From NCBI RefSeq assembly GCF_026967475.1, contig NZ_CP114058.1:4575297-4639296 (forward strand): a stretch of 64,000 nucleotides of DNA, read 5' to 3'. The notes beneath the pieces were generated by a model. It saw nothing but the letters and a program-made list of their open reading frames with translations. It did not search any database and had not been told where the DNA came from. The translations under genes and the position numbers were made by a program. The DNA is from Rouxiella chamberiensis. Lineage in GTDB: Bacteria > Pseudomonadota > Gammaproteobacteria > Enterobacterales > Enterobacteriaceae. Shown here piece after piece: positions 1 to 11,199 of this stretch (the first letter of the stretch is position 1; each line of letters begins with the position of its first letter).

Positions 1-1022
1 TAGAGGAGTATCCGAAAGTCGTTCCTACGCAAGAGCAACTGGAACAGGCGAAATCCTGGTATCTCGAACGTCTCGCCGCCGCAGACAAGGGCAAGGCCTT
101 CGAGTTGGCACTGCAACCTGTACAGCTTATTTCGCGGTTGCCTTACAGCGAGCGCGAAGTACGTGAAGGGCTGGTGAAAGACATCACCTTGCAAGACGTG
201 ATTGCCTATCGCAAAAGCCTGCTCGATGACGGCGCGCTTGAAGTGCTGGTCAATGGCAATATGACTGCGCCGCAGGTCGAAAAAATGGTGGCGGACATTA
301 AGGCGAAAGTGAAACCGCAGGGCAGTGTGTTCTGGCGCGGCAGCCGAATTCTGGTTAATCATCCGCAAAAGGTGAACATGCAGCGTGTCGGCACTTCAAC
401 AGACTCCGCACTGGCGGCGGTGTACGTGCCGACGGGGTTCGACGAAGTTCGCAGCATGGGATACAGCGCCTTGCTTGGGCAGATTATCCAGCCATGGTTT
501 TACAGTCAGCTGCGAACGCAGGAGCAACTGGGTTATGCCGTATTTGCCTTCCCGATGCCGGTAGGTAAACAGTGGGGCATCGGTTTCCTGTTGCAAAGTA
601 ATAGCAAACAACCCAAATACCTATACGATCGTTATCTGGCATTTTACCCGCAGGCAGAAAAACGTCTGCGCGAGATGAAAGACAGCGAGTTCGCCCAGTA
701 TAAGCAGGGCCTGCTTAACGATATGCAGCAGCGTCCGCAGACGCTGAGTGAAGAAGCGGGGCGTTTTAGCGAAGATTTCAGTCGGGGTAACGATGATTTC
801 AACACCCGAGATAAAGTGATCGCCGTGATTCAGGGGCTGACCCAGAAAAAACTGGCCGATTTCTTCCATCAGGCGGTTATCGCTCAAACCGGCTTTGCTA
901 TGCTGTCGCAGGTTTCAGGCAATGACAGCAAAACGCCGGAATATGCGGCTCCAACGGGTTGGAAAACCTACCCGACGACGTCCAGTTTACAAAAAACCTT
1001 TCCACATCAGGTTAATAAATAA
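1..1022 (+). CDS. ptrA: Protease III (pitrilysin), C-terminal part, truncated by window edge
   Basis: The reading frame is open from base 3 to the TAA at 1020-1022, so only the last ~340 residues are present. Pitrilysin is a periplasmic zinc metallopeptidase of family M16 that degrades small polypeptides. The catalytic HxxEH half lies upstream, outside the window. What remains is the inactive M16 half, with motifs such as RTQEQLGYAVF that are typical of the insulinase family. The gene sits between recC (expected upstream) and recB in the enteric recC-ptrA-recB-recD operon. Its stop overlaps the recB start (TAATG), which indicates translational coupling. Identification rests on both sequence and context. 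Confidence 0.95.
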   Translation, partial: EEYPKVVPTQEQLEQAKSWYLERLAAADKGKAFELALQPVQLISRLPYSEREVREGLVKDITLQDVIAYRKSLLDDGALEVLVNGNMTAPQVEKMVADIKAKVKPQGSVFWRGSRILVNHPQKVNMQRVGTSTDSALAAVYVPTGFDEVRSMGYSALLGQIIQPWFYSQLRTQEQLGYAVFAFPMPVGKQWGIGFLLQSNSKQPKYLYDRYLAFYPQAEKRLREMKDSEFAQYKQGLLNDMQQRPQTLSEEAGRFSEDFSRGNDDFNTRDKVIAVIQGLTQKKLADFFHQAVIAQTGFAMLSQVSGNDSKTPEYAAPTGWKTYPTTSSLQKTFPHQVNK

Positions 1023-4000
1023 TGACAGAAATACTCCCGCACAAGCTTGATCCTCTCACACTGCCGCTGTATGGCGAGCGGTTGATTGAGGCTTCTGCGG
1101 GCACCGGAAAAACCTTTACGCTGGCGTTGCTCTATCTGCGTCTGTTGCTGGGTTTAGGGCGCGAAGCCGCCTTTCCGCGCAGGTTAACGGTTGAAGAAAT
1201 TCTGGTGGTGACCTTTACCGAAGCCGCTACCGAAGAGCTGCGCGGGCGTATCCGCAGCAATATTCACGAGTTGCGACTCGCCTGCATTCGCGGCACCAGC
1301 GACAATACTATGCTCACGGCTTTAATGGCTGAGATCGTGGATTTATCAGAAGCCGCCTCGACGCTGCTGGCCGCCGAACGGCAGATGGACGAAGCTGCCA
1401 TTTACACCATTCACGGCTTTTGCCAGCGAATGCTTATGCACAATGCCTTCGAGTCCGGAATTCTGTTCGAGCAAACGCTGATTCAGGATGAACTGCCGTT
1501 ACGTCGTCAGGCCTGTGCCGACTTCTGGCGGCGATACTGTTATCCGTTGCCTCTGGATATTGCCCGCGCGGTCGCCGAAGAGTGGAGCGGCCCCGAAGAG
1601 TTGCTGGGTGTGTTGGCCTCCTACCTTCATGGCGAAGCGCCGCAGCTGCGTTTTCCGCCAGAAAGCGAAGAGACGCTGGAAAGCCGGCATCAGCGCATTA
1701 TTTCTCGCATCGACGATATCAAGCAGCAGTGGCATGCCGCTGCGGCCGATATTGAAAAAGAGATGAATCATTCCGACGTCGACAGGCGCAGCTACAGCGC
1801 CCGTTATCTGCCCGTCTGGCTCGCCGCGGTAGGCGAGTGGGCGATGCAGAAAACCGAAAGTTATGCGCGCCCGAAAGAGCTTGAGCGGTTTCGTCAGTCA
1901 ATTTTGCTGGAAAAAACAAAGAAGGGTCAGCCGCCGCAGCATGCCGTTTTCCGCGCTATCGACTCGCTGTATGAAGAGCCGCTTGGTATTCGTGATCTGG
2001 TCATTGCCCGGGCGCTTGATGAAATACGTCTGTCCGTGGCCGAGGGCAAGCGCCAGCGTGCCGAGCTGGGCTTCGATGACCTGCTGAGTCGTCTCGACAG
2101 CGCGCTGAGACAGCCCAACGGCGAGATTTTGGCGCAAACTATCCGTAAGCGTTATCCGTTGGCGATGATTGACGAATTCCAGGACACCGACCCGCAGCAA
2201 TACCGTATTTTCCACAACCTGTACGGCAAGCAGCCCGAAAGTGGTTTACTGCTCATTGGCGACCCCAAGCAGGCGATTTATGCGTTCCGTGGTGCAGATA
2301 TCTTCACCTATATGAAGGCGCGTGCCGAAGTGACGGCACATTACACAATGGACACCAACTGGCGTTCCGCCGTACCCATGGTCAATGGCGTCAATCAGCT
2401 GTTTTCACGGCTGGAAACGCCGTTTCTGTTCTCTCAGATTCCGTTTATCTCTGTTCAGCCTGCCCCCAAGAATGCCTCTCTCGGCTTTGAGCTGCACGGA
2501 CATAAACAACCGGGCATACAGTGCTGGTTACAGCCCGGCGAAGGCGTGGGTTCTGCCGATTATCAGCAGTTTATGGCGCAGCACTGTGCAGGCCAGATTC
2601 GCGAGTGGCTCACCGCAGGCCAGCAACAGGAAGCCTGGCTGATTTCTGGCAAGCACCGCAGACCGGTTGAAGCATCAGACATTACCATCCTTATTCGCAG
2701 CCGTCGGGAAGCGGGCCTGATTCGTGATGCGCTGGCGACATTGAATATTCCTTCAGTCTATCTCTCGAACCGCGACAGCGTATTCGATACTCCCGAAGCA
2801 ATGGATGTACTCTGGCTGTTGCAGGCCGTGCTGACGCCCGAGCATGAGAGAACCCTGCGCAGCGCAATGGCCACGGGCCTGATGGGACTTGATGCCCTCA
2901 CGCTGGACGCGTTGACGCAAAATGAAGATAAATGGGACAAGCTGGTCGACGAATTTGACGGCTATCGTCAGCGCTGGATGCAGCGCGGTGTCTTGCCGAT
3001 GCTCAAAAGCCTGATAACACATCGCCATATTGCCGAGGATTTACTGGCCAACCCGGGCGGCGAGCGGCGTCTTACCGATCTCCTGCATCTCGGCGAACTG
3101 CTGCAGGAAGCCGCCGCACAGCTGGAAAGCGAGCATGCGCTGGTCCGCTGGCTGGCGCAACAGGTGGCACAACCCGATACTCAGGCGCAAAGCCAGCAGC
3201 TGCGTCTTGAAAGCGACAGGCATCTGGTGCGCATCGTGACCATCCACAAATCCAAAGGGTTGGAATATCCTTTGGTGTGGCTGCCCTTTATCAGCAATTT
3301 CCGCGTGCAGAAGCACGGCCTTTATCACGATCGCCAGAGTTTTGCCGCGCTGCTCGATTTAAGTGAAGATGAACAAAGCATCCAGCTCGCCGAAGAAGAG
3401 CGTCTGGCTGAAGATCTGCGCTTGCTGTATGTCGCGCTTACGCGTTCGGTTTACCACTGTAGCCTTGGCGTCGCGCCACTGATTCAGGGAACGCGCAAAA
3501 AGCAGGGTGACACTGACCTGCATCTCGGCGCGCTCGGATATCTCATCCAGAACGGGCAGCCCGGAGACGCGAATTATCTGGCCGCCTGCCTCCAGGAACT
3601 GGTGGGCGACAATATTGCCGTCACGCAGATTGAACCTGCCGAGCAGGCTGTTTGGGAACCGCCAAAAGTGGAAGTTGCAACGCTTTCGGCGGCGCAGATA
3701 ACCCGCACCCTTGCCGATTTCTGGCGGGTTACCAGTTATTCGGGTCTGCAACAGCACGGTTCTGCGCTGGCGCAAGACCTGCTGCCCAAGCTGGACGTCG
3801 ATGCCGCAGGCGAGCAACCACAGGAAAGCGAACCGCAACTGTCGCCGCACAGCTTCCCGCGCGGTGCGGCGCCCGGAACTTTCCTGCACAGCCTGTTTGA
3901 AGAGCTGGACTTTACGCAGCCTGTCGACCCCGACTGGCTACAGGAAAAACTAGAGGCACAGGGTTATTCCAACGAATGGCTTGCGGTACTCGAGGGGTGG

Positions 4001-4582
4001 CTAAACACCGTGCTTACTACCGAGCTGGATGATTCCGGCCTGTCGCTCAGCATGCTTGACGGTTCGCAACAGCAATCCGAACTGCAGTTTTATCTGCCGA
4101 TTGACGGCCTGCTGAAACCCGTAGATCTCGACGCGCTTATCCGCCAACACGATCCGCTGTCGGCAAGGTGTCCGCCGTTAAACTTCCAGCAGGTTCGCGG
4201 CATGCTCAAGGGCTTTATCGATCTGGTGTTTTGCTGGCACGGACGTTACTACCTGCTGGACTACAAATCCAACTGGCTTGGCGAAGACAGCAGTGCCTAT
4301 ACCCAGTCGGCGATGGAAGGCGCGATGGCGCAGCATCGCTATGACCTGCAATATCAGCTTTATACGTTGGCGCTGCACCGCTATCTCGGGCACCGGCTGG
4401 CAGGTTATGATTATGAACAGCATTTTGGTGGCGTGATTTACCTCTTTCTTCGCGGCGTGGATGCCGAGCATCCTGACAACGGGATTTTCCGCCACTGTCC
4501 CAACAAAGAATTTATTACCTCAATGGATGACCTGTTTAAAGGCGAAGCCGTCGTGCAGTTGGCACGGGAGAATACCGAATGA
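1022..4582 (+). CDS. recB: RecBCD exonuclease V, beta subunit
   Basis: RecB is the 3'-5' helicase and the nuclease of RecBCD, which resects double-strand breaks until Chi and then loads RecA. The 1186-residue protein compares with 1180 in E. coli. Visible motifs are the Walker A ASAGTGKT at residues 24-31, the UvrD/Rep-type IDEFQDTDP (Walker B), [14 protein letters not shown], and [17 protein letters not shown]-terminal PD-(D/E)XK nuclease domain carries GFIDLVF and [10 protein letters not shown], holding the metal-binding Asp and Lys. It starts inside the ptrA stop codon and overlaps recD by four bases (ATGA), so the three genes form one coupled unit. The frame is intact. Confidence 0.98.
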   Translation: MTEILPHKLDPLTLPLYGERLIEASAGTGKTFTLALLYLRLLLGLGREAAFPRRLTVEEILVVTFTEAATEELRGRIRSNIHELRLACIRGTSDNTMLTALMAEIVDLSEAASTLLAAERQMDEAAIYTIHGFCQRMLMHNAFESGILFEQTLIQDELPLRRQACADFWRRYCYPLPLDIARAVAEEWSGPEELLGVLASYLHGEAPQLRFPPESEETLESRHQRIISRIDDIKQQWHAAAADIEKEMNHSDVDRRSYSARYLPVWLAAVGEWAMQKTESYARPKELERFRQSILLEKTKKGQPPQHAVFRAIDSLYEEPLGIRDLVIARALDEIRLSVAEGKRQRAELGFDDLLSRLDSALRQPNGEILAQTIRKRYPLAMIDEFQDTDPQQYRIFHNLYGKQPESGLLLIGDPKQAIYAFRGADIFTYMKARAEVTAHYTMDTNWRSAVPMVNGVNQLFSRLETPFLFSQIPFISVQPAPKNASLGFELHGHKQPGIQCWLQPGEGVGSADYQQFMAQHCAGQIREWLTAGQQQEAWLISGKHRRPVEASDITILIRSRREAGLIRDALATLNIPSVYLSNRDSVFDTPEAMDVLWLLQAVLTPEHERTLRSAMATGLMGLDALTLDALTQNEDKWDKLVDEFDGYRQRWMQRGVLPMLKSLITHRHIAEDLLANPGGERRLTDLLHLGELLQEAAAQLESEHALVRWLAQQVAQPDTQAQSQQLRLESDRHLVRIVTIHKSKGLEYPLVWLPFISNFRVQKHGLYHDRQSFAALLDLSEDEQSIQLAEEERLAEDLRLLYVALTRSVYHCSLGVAPLIQGTRKKQGDTDLHLGALGYLIQNGQPGDANYLAACLQELVGDNIAVTQIEPAEQAVWEPPKVEVATLSAAQITRTLADFWRVTSYSGLQQHGSALAQDLLPKLDVDAAGEQPQESEPQLSPHSFPRGAAPGTFLHSLFEELDFTQPVDPDWLQEKLEAQGYSNEWLAVLEGWLNTVLTTELDDSGLSLSMLDGSQQQSELQFYLPIDGLLKPVDLDALIRQHDPLSARCPPLNFQQVRGMLKGFIDLVFCWHGRYYLLDYKSNWLGEDSSAYTQSAMEGAMAQHRYDLQYQLYTLALHRYLGHRLAGYDYEQHFGGVIYLFLRGVDAEHPDNGIFRHCPNKEFITSMDDLFKGEAVVQLARENTE

Positions 4583-6456
4583 ATGCCCTTTATGAGCAGG
4601 CGATAACATCAGGCGCTCTGCGCCCTCTGGACGTACAGTTTGCCCGTATGCTGGCGCAGGAAGACGCTGCGATGATGCTGGCCGTGGCCTGTCTGAGTGC
4701 CGAAGCGGGGCGCGGACACGTCTGTCTTCGCATCGACGAACTGCTGCCCGACCAGCTGTTTGAGGGGCGCTTCCCGGCACTGGCTCATGCAATGTGGCAG
4801 GCGGCAGGATCACCCGACGCACAGGGATGGCTCTCGCTGCTGCAGCAGCATCCCTCCGTGGGCGACGGCACTCAGGCAACGCCTCTGGTCTTGCAGCAAC
4901 AGCGCCTATATTTACAGCGGATGTGGCAGGACGAAGGCCGCGTCGCGACCTTTTTCATCGATGACGGCCAGTCGCTGCACGTGAATCTTGCAGAACAGGG
5001 CGGCACGCTTGCAGTAGACGAACAGCGCCTGCGTGAAGTGCTGGATCAACTGTTCGGACCGGCCAGTTCCGACAGCATCGATTGGCAGAAAGTGGCCGCC
5101 GCCGTGGCCGTAACACGTCGTATTGCCATTATTTCCGGCGGGCCGGGCACCGGTAAAACAACGACCGTCGCCAAGCTGCTTGCGGCGCTGGTCAAGTTGC
5201 AGCCCGATCGCCTGCGCATTCAGCTGGCAGCGCCAACCGGCAAAGCGGCCGCGAGACTGACCGAATCGCTGGGGCAGGCGAGTCGTCAGCTCGACCTGAC
5301 CGAAGCCCAGCGCGCGCAGTTTCCGGAGGAGGCCTCAACCTTGCACCGGTTGCTGGGCGCGCAGCCCAACAGTCAGAGAATGCGCTATCATCAGGGCAAT
5401 CCGCTGCACCTCGACGTGCTGGTCGTCGATGAAGCCTCCATGGTTGATTTGCCGATGATGGCGCGCCTGATAGCGGCACTTCCCGCACAGGCACGTGTCA
5501 TTTTCCTGGGCGATCGTGACCAGTTGGCCTCCGTGGAAGCGGGTGCGGTGCTGGGCGATATTTGCCGTTTTGCGGAGCAGGGTTACAGTCCTGCCCGCGC
5601 AGCACAGCTTATGCGCCTGACAGGCTGCGCCGCCGAAGGCGTGGAGCTGGCTCAACCTGCCAGCGTTCGCGATACCCTCTGCCTGCTGCGCAAGAGCTAC
5701 CGCTTCGATGCCAGTTCAGGGATTGGCGTGCTGGCGGCTGCGGTGAATGCTGGCGACAGTCAGGCCGCGCGTCGCGTGCTTGCGCAATCACTGCCCGATG
5801 TCGGCAGTTTCCCGCTCAACGAAACGGAAGACTTCAAGACGCTGCTCGATGCCTGCGTCTCAAGTTATCGCCCTTATCTGCAAGCCGTGGCGGAGAAAGC
5901 CGATCCCGCCGAGATCCTGCGGGCGTTTGGTGAATTTCAGGTGCTGTGCGCACTGCGCGAAGGGCCATTCGGTCTTGCAGGATTAAACGAACGCATCGAG
6001 CAGATGTTGCAGCGCCACGGGTTAATTCGTCGTCCCACTGCGCTTGGTGGCCGCTGGTATGCCGGAAGGCCGGTGATGATAAGCCGCAACGACAGCGCGC
6101 TCGGGCTGTTTAACGGCGATATCGGGATTGCGCTACGAAGCGAATCCGGTGAGTTGAGGGTGTATTTCCAGTTGCCCGACGGACAGATAAAATCGGTGCA
6201 ACCTAGCCGTTTGCCTATCCACGATACCGCCTACGCGATGACAGTGCACAAGTCCCAGGGTTCCGAATTCGACCACACCTTGCTGGTGTTGCCGAATCAT
6301 TTCCTGCCGGTGCTGACCCGTGAACTAGTATATACCGCCATCACCCGCGCCAAACGACGGCTGTCGATGTACAGCAGCGAAAAAGTCCTGAGCATGGCTA
6401 TCCGCACGCCTACACAGCGGCGCAGCGGTCTGGTCGAGCGGCTTACCGAAAGCTGA
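4579..6456 (+). CDS. recD: RecBCD exonuclease V, alpha subunit (5'-3' helicase)
   Basis: RecD is the fast 5'-3' helicase of RecBCD and also regulates its nuclease. The protein is 625 residues, slightly longer than the 608 of E. coli. Motifs in order are Walker A GGPGTGKT (about residues 187-194), [11 protein letters not shown], Walker [32 protein letters not shown], and near the C-terminus [12 protein letters not shown] followed by [11 protein letters not shown]. The start ATG overlaps the recB stop. A strong hairpin with flanking A and T runs lies 13 bp after the stop and ends the operon. No frame disruption is seen. Confidence 0.97.
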   Translation: MNALYEQAITSGALRPLDVQFARMLAQEDAAMMLAVACLSAEAGRGHVCLRIDELLPDQLFEGRFPALAHAMWQAAGSPDAQGWLSLLQQHPSVGDGTQATPLVLQQQRLYLQRMWQDEGRVATFFIDDGQSLHVNLAEQGGTLAVDEQRLREVLDQLFGPASSDSIDWQKVAAAVAVTRRIAIISGGPGTGKTTTVAKLLAALVKLQPDRLRIQLAAPTGKAAARLTESLGQASRQLDLTEAQRAQFPEEASTLHRLLGAQPNSQRMRYHQGNPLHLDVLVVDEASMVDLPMMARLIAALPAQARVIFLGDRDQLASVEAGAVLGDICRFAEQGYSPARAAQLMRLTGCAAEGVELAQPASVRDTLCLLRKSYRFDASSGIGVLAAAVNAGDSQAARRVLAQSLPDVGSFPLNETEDFKTLLDACVSSYRPYLQAVAEKADPAEILRAFGEFQVLCALREGPFGLAGLNERIEQMLQRHGLIRRPTALGGRWYAGRPVMISRNDSALGLFNGDIGIALRSESGELRVYFQLPDGQIKSVQPSRLPIHDTAYAMTVHKSQGSEFDHTLLVLPNHFLPVLTRELVYTAITRAKRRLSMYSSEKVLSMAIRTPTQRRSGLVERLTES

Positions 6457-6468
6457 TTTTTGGCGCAT

Positions 6469-6503
6469 AAAAAAGGCGGCATCATGATGACACCGCCTTT
6501 TTT
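6469..6503. terminator. Bidirectional intrinsic terminator between recD and argA
   Basis: Six A, then GGCGG, an inner ATCATGAT palindrome, then CCGCC and six T. The symmetry lets it work in both directions, ending recD on the plus strand and the convergent argA on the minus strand. Confidence 0.9.
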
Positions 6504-6515
6504 CACCTTGAGTGC

Positions 6516-7842
6516 TTACAGGTCAGCAATCAGAATTTTGGAACGTCGCTGGTAGTTGTACATTTCCTGCTTCTGTATCGGCAGAACATCAACGTCGGCC
6601 GGTTTAAAACCGCGTTCCTGGAACCAGTGAATGCTGCGGGTCGTCAGCACAAACAGCTTGGTAAGCCCCATTTGCCTGGCGTGGCTGGCGACACGCTTCA
6701 ACAGCATTTCTCCGCGCGACGAGCTGCGGTAATCTGGATGCACCGCTACACAGGCCATTTCGCCAATCTTTTCGTCGAGGAACGGATAAAGTGCCGCGCA
6801 GGCGATAGTCAGGTTATCGCGCTCGATAATGGTGAATTTATCGATTTCCATCTCCAGTTGCTCGCGCGAGCGGCGCACCAGAATACCCTGTTGCTCCAGC
6901 GGGCGAATCAACTCGAGAATGCCGCCAATGTCATTAATGGTCGCCCGGCGCACTTGCTCGGCGCTTTCCATTACCACCTGCGTACCAATCCCGTCGCGGG
7001 AAAAGAGTTCCTGCACCAGCGCGCCATCTTCCTGATAACTTATCAGGTGGCTACGACGCACGCCGCTGCGGCAGGCTTTTACCGCACCACGCAGGAAACG
7101 CACGGTTTCGGACTGGTAATCGCCTTGCTCTTCAATCTTTTCAATCAGGTTTTGCGCATCGTTCGGGAACAGTTCGGAAACAATATTGCCTTCTTCATTG
7201 GTAACGCCCTGGTTCGGCACTGAAACCAATCATCTTTTCGGCTTTGAGCTTGATGGCAAGCTGCGTTGCGACCTCTTCCGAGACCAGATTAAAGCTTTCG
7301 CCTGTCACCGATACCGCAACCGGACCCAGCAGCACGATGGCATTGCTGTCCAGCTGGCGATGAATGGCCTCTTCGTCAATGCGGCGAATACGCCCGCTGT
7401 GACAATAGTCTACGCCGTCATCCACACCCAGCGGCTGGGCGATGATAAAGTTACCGCTCACGACATTGATATGCGCACCCTGCAACGGCGTATTGTTGAG
7501 GCTCATCGACAGGCGAGCGGTAATGTCGAGTTGCAGCAAACCGGCGGCCTGTTTTACCAGCTCCAAAGCCCTTGCATCGGTAACGCGGGTATTTTTATGA
7601 TAAATCGGCTCATAGTCATGCTCGGACAAATTGCTGTCGATTTGTGGACGCGCGCCATAAACCACCACCAGGCGAATGCCGAGGCTGTGCAGCAAACCGA
7701 TGTCATTGACTATGTTGGTGAAGTTTTCATGTTCGATGGCTTCACCACTGAGCATGATTACGAAAGTCTTGCCCCGGTGAGCATTAATGTAGGGAACTGA
7801 GTGGCGAAAACCTTGGACCAGTTCAGTGCTTCGTTCCTTCAC
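6516..7842 (-). CDS. argA: Amino-acid N-acetyltransferase (N-acetylglutamate synthase), frameshifted in this sequence
   Basis: ArgA catalyses the first step of arginine synthesis, glutamate plus acetyl-CoA to N-acetylglutamate. The N-terminal amino-acid-kinase-like domain is read from 7842 down to about 7220 and stops early. The C-terminal GNAT acetyltransferase domain (from [18 protein letters not shown] to the end) continues in another frame down to 6516. Removing one base within about 7213-7219 gives KMIGFSANQGVTN, which aligns gaplessly with the E. coli KMIGFCSSQGVTN, and a 441-residue protein (443 in E. coli). If the frameshift were real the strain should be an arginine auxotroph. I think a consensus error is more likely. 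Two ArgR boxes lie just upstream. Confidence 0.93.
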
Positions 7843-7854
7843 GGCAAAACCTCT

Positions 7855-7893
7855 TTTGAATTTTTATTCGTAATTTCTGTATTTTTATTCTTT
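7855..7893. promoter_or_regulatory. Pair of ARG boxes (ArgR operator) upstream of argA
   Basis: Two 18-bp AT-rich imperfect palindromes lie at 7855-7872 (TTTGAATTTTTATTCGTA) and 7876-7893 (TCTGTATTTTTATTCTTT), separated by 3 bp. They match the ARG-box pattern TGAAT-N4-ATTCA and the canonical 3-bp spacing that allows one ArgR hexamer to bind both. They begin 13 bp upstream of the argA start codon and so probably overlap the argA promoter, giving arginine-dependent repression. The divergent amiC gene starts 174 bp away and may be unaffected. Confidence 0.85.
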
Positions 7894-8066
7894 TGTTGCC
7901 TCGTGGCAAGTAAGAAATCTCTGTTTTTCAAATTCAATTATTTCCAATGAATCAAAAACTGAAAAAACCTGACAATCCAGTAAGTGACAGAGGTAATGGG
8001 ATTCGTTAAAGTTCGTCCTATCGCTTTTTGTTACTTTTATTCATCTTTTGATATCTTTGAGACTCC

Positions 8067-9317
8067 ATGCCTGACGAACAACATAATTCTCGACGTCGCC
8101 TTCTTTTGCAAAGCGCCGCCGCATCGTGGTTGTTGAGCGTCAGCGGCATTGGGCACGCCGCCGGTTCACATGTGGTTGCCGTGCGCGTCTGGCCTTCTTC
8201 AACCTACACCCGTATTACCCTCGAATCCAGCCAGCCTTTGAAATACAAGCAGTTTGCCTTACAGAATCCTCCCCGCGTGGTGGTGGATATCGAGGGTTTG
8301 CAGCTGAACTCGGTACTGAAGGGACTCGGCAACAAGATTCACCCGGGTGATCCTAATATCAAACAGGTTCGCGTCGGGCAGTTTTCTCCCACTACCGTGC
8401 GCATTGTGCTTGAACTCAGGCAGAACATCAGTCCGCACCTGTTTACGCTGCCGCCGGTGGCAGCGTTTCGGCATCGACTGGTTGTCGATCTCTATCCCGA
8501 AAAAACCGGATTGGGAGACAGGGACGACCAGCTGCTGGCGCTGCTTGAAGATTACAATCGCGGCGATGTGGCACGCACGCTGCCGCCCGAGAAAAAGAAA
8601 GATGGCAAGGCAGGGCGCGAGCGTCCGCTGGTGATTATGCTCGACCCCGGACACGGTGGAGAAGATCCCGGCGCTATCGGCAAACATAAAACTCGCGAAA
8701 AAGACGTGGTGCTGCAAATCGCCCGTCGACTGCATCGACTTATCCAGCTGCAACCCAATATGACGGCCTACATGACGCGCAATGAGGATATTTTCATTCC
8801 GTTAAAGGTTAGAGTTGCAAAGGCGCGAAAGCAGCGGGCGGATCTGTTTATCTCTATTCATGCCGATGCCTTTACCAGCCGCGCCGCCCGGGGTTCTTCC
8901 GTCTTTGCGCTCTCGACTAAGGGAGCGACCAGCACGGCGGCACGTTTTCTGGCCCAAACGCAAAATGAGTCGGACAACATCGGCGGCGTCAGCAAAAGCG
9001 GTGACCGCTACCTTGACCATACCTTGTTTGATTTGATGCAGACCGCGACCATCACTGATAGCCTGCGATTTGGCAAAGAGGTGCTGACACGAATGGGCAG
9101 AGTAAATCATCTACATAAACATAAGGTCGATCAGGCGGGTTTTGCGGTATTGAAAGCGCCGGATATTCCGTCGATTCTGGTTGAAACCGCCTTTATCAGT
9201 AATCTTGAAGAGGAGCGTAAACTGCGCACCAGCCATTTTCAGCAGCAGGTGGCCGAATCCATCCTCGCAGGGATAAAAGCTTATTTCAACGACGGCGGAA
9301 TGTTGGCGAAAAGATAG
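8067..9317 (+). CDS. amiC: N-acetylmuramoyl-L-alanine amidase AmiC (Tat-exported)
   Basis: AmiC is a periplasmic zinc amidase that splits septal peptidoglycan during daughter-cell separation and is activated by NlpD. The 416-residue protein begins with a twin-arginine signal ([15 protein letters not shown], cleavage near GHAAG). An AMIN targeting domain follows (about residues 35-140, [10 protein letters not shown]), then a linker, then the Amidase_3 domain with [21 protein letters not shown] and VETAFISN, which supply the zinc ligands and catalytic Glu. It is divergent from argA and is followed by the tRNA-fMet cluster on the other strand, as in E. coli. Confidence 0.96.
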   Translation: MPDEQHNSRRRLLLQSAAASWLLSVSGIGHAAGSHVVAVRVWPSSTYTRITLESSQPLKYKQFALQNPPRVVVDIEGLQLNSVLKGLGNKIHPGDPNIKQVRVGQFSPTTVRIVLELRQNISPHLFTLPPVAAFRHRLVVDLYPEKTGLGDRDDQLLALLEDYNRGDVARTLPPEKKKDGKAGRERPLVIMLDPGHGGEDPGAIGKHKTREKDVVLQIARRLHRLIQLQPNMTAYMTRNEDIFIPLKVRVAKARKQRADLFISIHADAFTSRAARGSSVFALSTKGATSTAARFLAQTQNESDNIGGVSKSGDRYLDHTLFDLMQTATITDSLRFGKEVLTRMGRVNHLHKHKVDQAGFAVLKAPDIPSILVETAFISNLEEERKLRTSHFQQQVAESILAGIKAYFNDGGMLAKR

Positions 9318-9351
9318 GGCAGAGAATAGAGAACGGGCAGGAATGACAGGC

Positions 9352-9374
9352 AAAAAAAACACCCTGAAGGGTGC
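9352..9374 (-). terminator. Intrinsic terminator of the tRNA-fMet operon
   Basis: Read on the minus strand the site is GGCACCC-TTCA-GGGTG followed by eight T. It lies 21 bp past the last tRNA. It is also suitably placed after amiC (plus strand), where the hairpin is followed by CCTGTTTTT, so it may serve both. Confidence 0.8.
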
Positions 9375-9395
9375 CTGTTTTTAGAATCTGTAGAT

Positions 9396-9472
<77 letters not shown>

Positions 9473-9529
9473 TCCGTCTACTGCATTCTTTACTGCTATT
9501 TTTTACTGCTTTTCGTGCAAACAGACAGT

Positions 9530-9606
<77 letters not shown>

Positions 9607-9698
9607 TCCGTCTACTGCTGAACTACATTACACGATATACACTTTTAAATCACTAACTTATCGAACGCTTATTTAATTCGTCGTACACAGAATCGAAT

Positions 9699-9775
<77 letters not shown>

Positions 9776-9789
9776 TCCGATGGAGGCGA

Positions 9790-9817
9790 ACTATACTCTC
9801 TGAGAGAAATCATGCAA
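9790..9817 (-). promoter_or_regulatory. Sigma-70 promoter of the tRNA-fMet operon
   Basis: On the minus strand, TTGCAT (9817-9812), a 16-bp spacer and TATAGT (9795-9790). The position, just upstream of the first tRNA, and the near-consensus hexamers support the call. Confidence 0.75.
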
Positions 9818-9994
9818 CCCTTTTTTGTATTTGATTGAGATAAAGCACTTTATTGCTCTATTTTCATCCAATACGCTGCTTATTCCCGCCACTTTGGGTT
9901 AATGCATTTTTTTGAAAGGTCTAATTCCTTTCCTTATTGCCCTTTGCTATCGTTCTTTCCACAGAATTTTCCCCCTGAGCAAGAGAGAGTAGTA

Positions 9995-11172
9995 ATGAAA
10001 GGACGTTGGACAAAATATTTGCTGAGTGGGCTGGTTATCGCCGTGCTGGCTGGCTGTTCTTCGCGGCCCACCGATCGGGGCCAACAATATAAGGACGGAC
10101 GCCTGACCAATGCGCTGGAGTACGTCAATGAACCCAACGCCAACGGCAAGCCGGTAAACGCGAAAGATTACGCGGATCAGGTGATGGAGGTGCAATACGG
10201 CTCTTCTGCACTGTATAACCGCAACACCAGCACCTACAAGGCAATCGGAACCAGTGGGTGCGCTCCGGTGCCGATACCCGCACCATGAGCCAGTACGGCA
10301 TCAGCGCCTATCAGATGGAAGGTGCCGACAACTTCGGTAACGTACAGTTTACCGGCTACTACACGCCGGTTGTTCAGGCGCGCTACACGCCGCAGGGCGA
10401 GTTCAAGTATCCGCTGTACCGCATGCCGCCAAAACCGCGCGGTGGACGTCTGCCGGATCGCGCCTCTATCTATTCGGGTGCGCTCAGCAGCAACTATATT
10501 GTCGCCTACACCAATTCATTGATGGATAACTTCATGATGGAAGTGCAGGGCAGCGGCTATGTGGATTACGGCGATGGACGTCCGCTGATGTTCTTCGGCT
10601 ATGGCGGCAAAAACGGCCATGCCTATCGCTCCATCGGCAAGGTACTTATCGATAGAGGTGAAGTGGCGCGTCAGGATATGTCGATGCAGGCCATTCGCCA
10701 CTGGGCCGATACGCATAGCCCGGAAGAGGTGCGCGAGTTGCTCGAGCAAAACCCTTCCTATGTATTCTTCAAGCCGGAACCTTTTGCGCCGGTACGCGGT
10801 GCGGCGGGCATTCCTTTAGTGGCGAAAGCGTCGGTGGCGTCCGATCGTTCCCTGATCCCGTCCGGCACTACATTGCTCGCCGAAGTGCCCGAACTTGATA
10901 ATACCGGTAAATTTACCGGCAAATATCATCTGCGCCTGATGGTTGCCCTCGACGTAGGCGGTGCAATTAAAGGACAACATTTCGATATGTATCAAGGGAT
11001 TGGTCCAGAAGCTGGCCATGCCGCAGGATTTTATAACCACTATGGTCGCGTATGGGTGTTAAAATCTGCTGCAAATAGCGCGCCGTTGCTGACTTCGTAT
11101 CAGGGAAGCCAGCTTGGCGGCAGCTCGCAGTTGGTGCCTGCCGACAACGCTAAAAATCCGTTTTCAGACTAG
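9995..11172 (+). CDS. mltA: Membrane-bound lytic murein transglycosylase A, frameshifted in this sequence
   Basis: MltA is an outer-membrane lipoprotein that cleaves glycan strands with 1,6-anhydro-muramic acid formation. The ATG at 9995 gives MKGRWTKYLL and a lipobox ending LAGCSS. The frame runs into a stop after TYKAIGTS. The expected continuation (QWVRSGADTRTM onward) is in the +2 frame from about 10252, so an indel lies within about 10244-10252. The second part contains the MltA/3D-domain features GYYTPVVQARYTPQGEF, GSGYVDYGDG and the C-terminal LRLMVALDVGGAIKGQHFD with its catalytic Asp. If one base is missing the repaired protein is about 392 residues, with a C-terminal tail about 25 residues longer than in E. 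coli. Confidence 0.92.
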
Positions 11173-11199
11173 TTATCAAGTAAAGAGAGGTCACACAAC

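Noticed and set aside
7213..7220. Natural two-gene split of argA into kinase-like and GNAT proteins
   Set aside because: The two frames overlap by 35 bp with no start signal for the second, and the one-base repair aligns without gaps to single-chain ArgA.
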